DNA from: Chara braunii | Lineage: Eukaryota; Streptophyta; Charophyceae; Charales; Characeae | Reading direction: 5' to 3' | DNA length: 29,049 nucleotides | Assembly (NCBI GenBank): GCA_003427395.1 | Contig: BFEA01000751.1 | Coordinates: forward strand, 532,513 to 561,561 | Shown: positions 29,002 through 29,049 of the stretch, in pieces | Layout: each line of letters starts with the position of its first letter | Numbering within the stretch: the stretch's first letter is position 1 | Program-made: the position numbers and the translations under genes | The notes under the pieces: generated by a model | What the model was told of the DNA's origin: nothing | The model's database searches: none | Seen by the model: only the letters and a program-made list of their open reading frames with translations

Positions 29002-29041
29002 GAGAATGAATCTTCCTCGACAAAGAGGAAGATTCATTCTC
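29002..29041. repeat. Perfect 17-bp hairpin at the window end
   Basis: GAGAATGAATCTTCCTC (29002-29018) and its exact complement (29025-29041) flank a 6-nt loop. The arm resembles the internal MITE sequence GAGAGTGAATCTTCC in the copies at 28243 and 28356, so this may be a foldback derived from that family. Confidence 0.75.
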
Positions 29042-29049
29042 GTTAGAGG

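Overview
This window is eukaryotic nuclear DNA, most likely from a green plant (streptophyte). The evidence is three long L1-type LINE retrotransposons whose open frames carry, in order, an ORF1 with a DUF4283-like region and a CCHC knuckle, an APE-type endonuclease, a reverse transcriptase and a C-terminal CX2CX8HX4C finger (zf-RVT type). That order is the plant L1 layout. Several small inverted-repeat DNA transposons (MITEs) and long A/T tracts fit the same picture. The reverse transcriptase wording (for example KKGD..IRNWRPISLLN) reminds me more of bryophyte, fern, lycophyte or charophyte LINEs than of flowering plants, but this is an impression. I find no host protein gene, rRNA, tRNA or CRISPR that I can support.

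Layout. 1-7908: LINE A, minus strand, near full length, its poly(A) tail seen as the T run at the window start. 7909-11264: two very long A tracts (46 and 72 A) and about 2.7 kb of unassigned, mixed-composition sequence. 11268-11389: a 122-bp MITE with 3-bp target duplications. 11656-19859: LINE B, minus strand, with a 142-bp TTAA-flanked MITE nested in its 3' UTR. 19959-20470: a 512-bp MITE with TTA target duplications (PIF/Harbinger type). 20693-21035: a 160-bp tandem duplication whose junction contains the exact 19-bp Tn5 mosaic end used as a sequencing adapter, so probably an assembly or library artefact. 21077-28181: LINE C, minus strand. 28243-28477: two head-to-tail copies of the same MITE family as at 11268. 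28478-29049: unassigned sequence with a partial TTAA-type MITE end and a perfect 17-bp hairpin.

The three LINEs are distinct, diverged lineages of one group, all in the same orientation. All are dead, mostly by in-frame nonsense codons that fit C-to-T or G-to-A transitions, plus a few single-base frameshifts. In A and B, ORF2 starts inside the end of ORF1 (8-nt and 17-nt stop/start overlaps) in the same relative frame. In C, ORF1 and ORF2 are one continuous frame of about 2066 codons with six in-frame stops and no frameshift, which suggests an ancestral single-polyprotein LINE. All three share an extra domain between the ORF1 knuckle and the endonuclease that I do not recognise. This shared domain and the fusion in C are the most interesting biology here.
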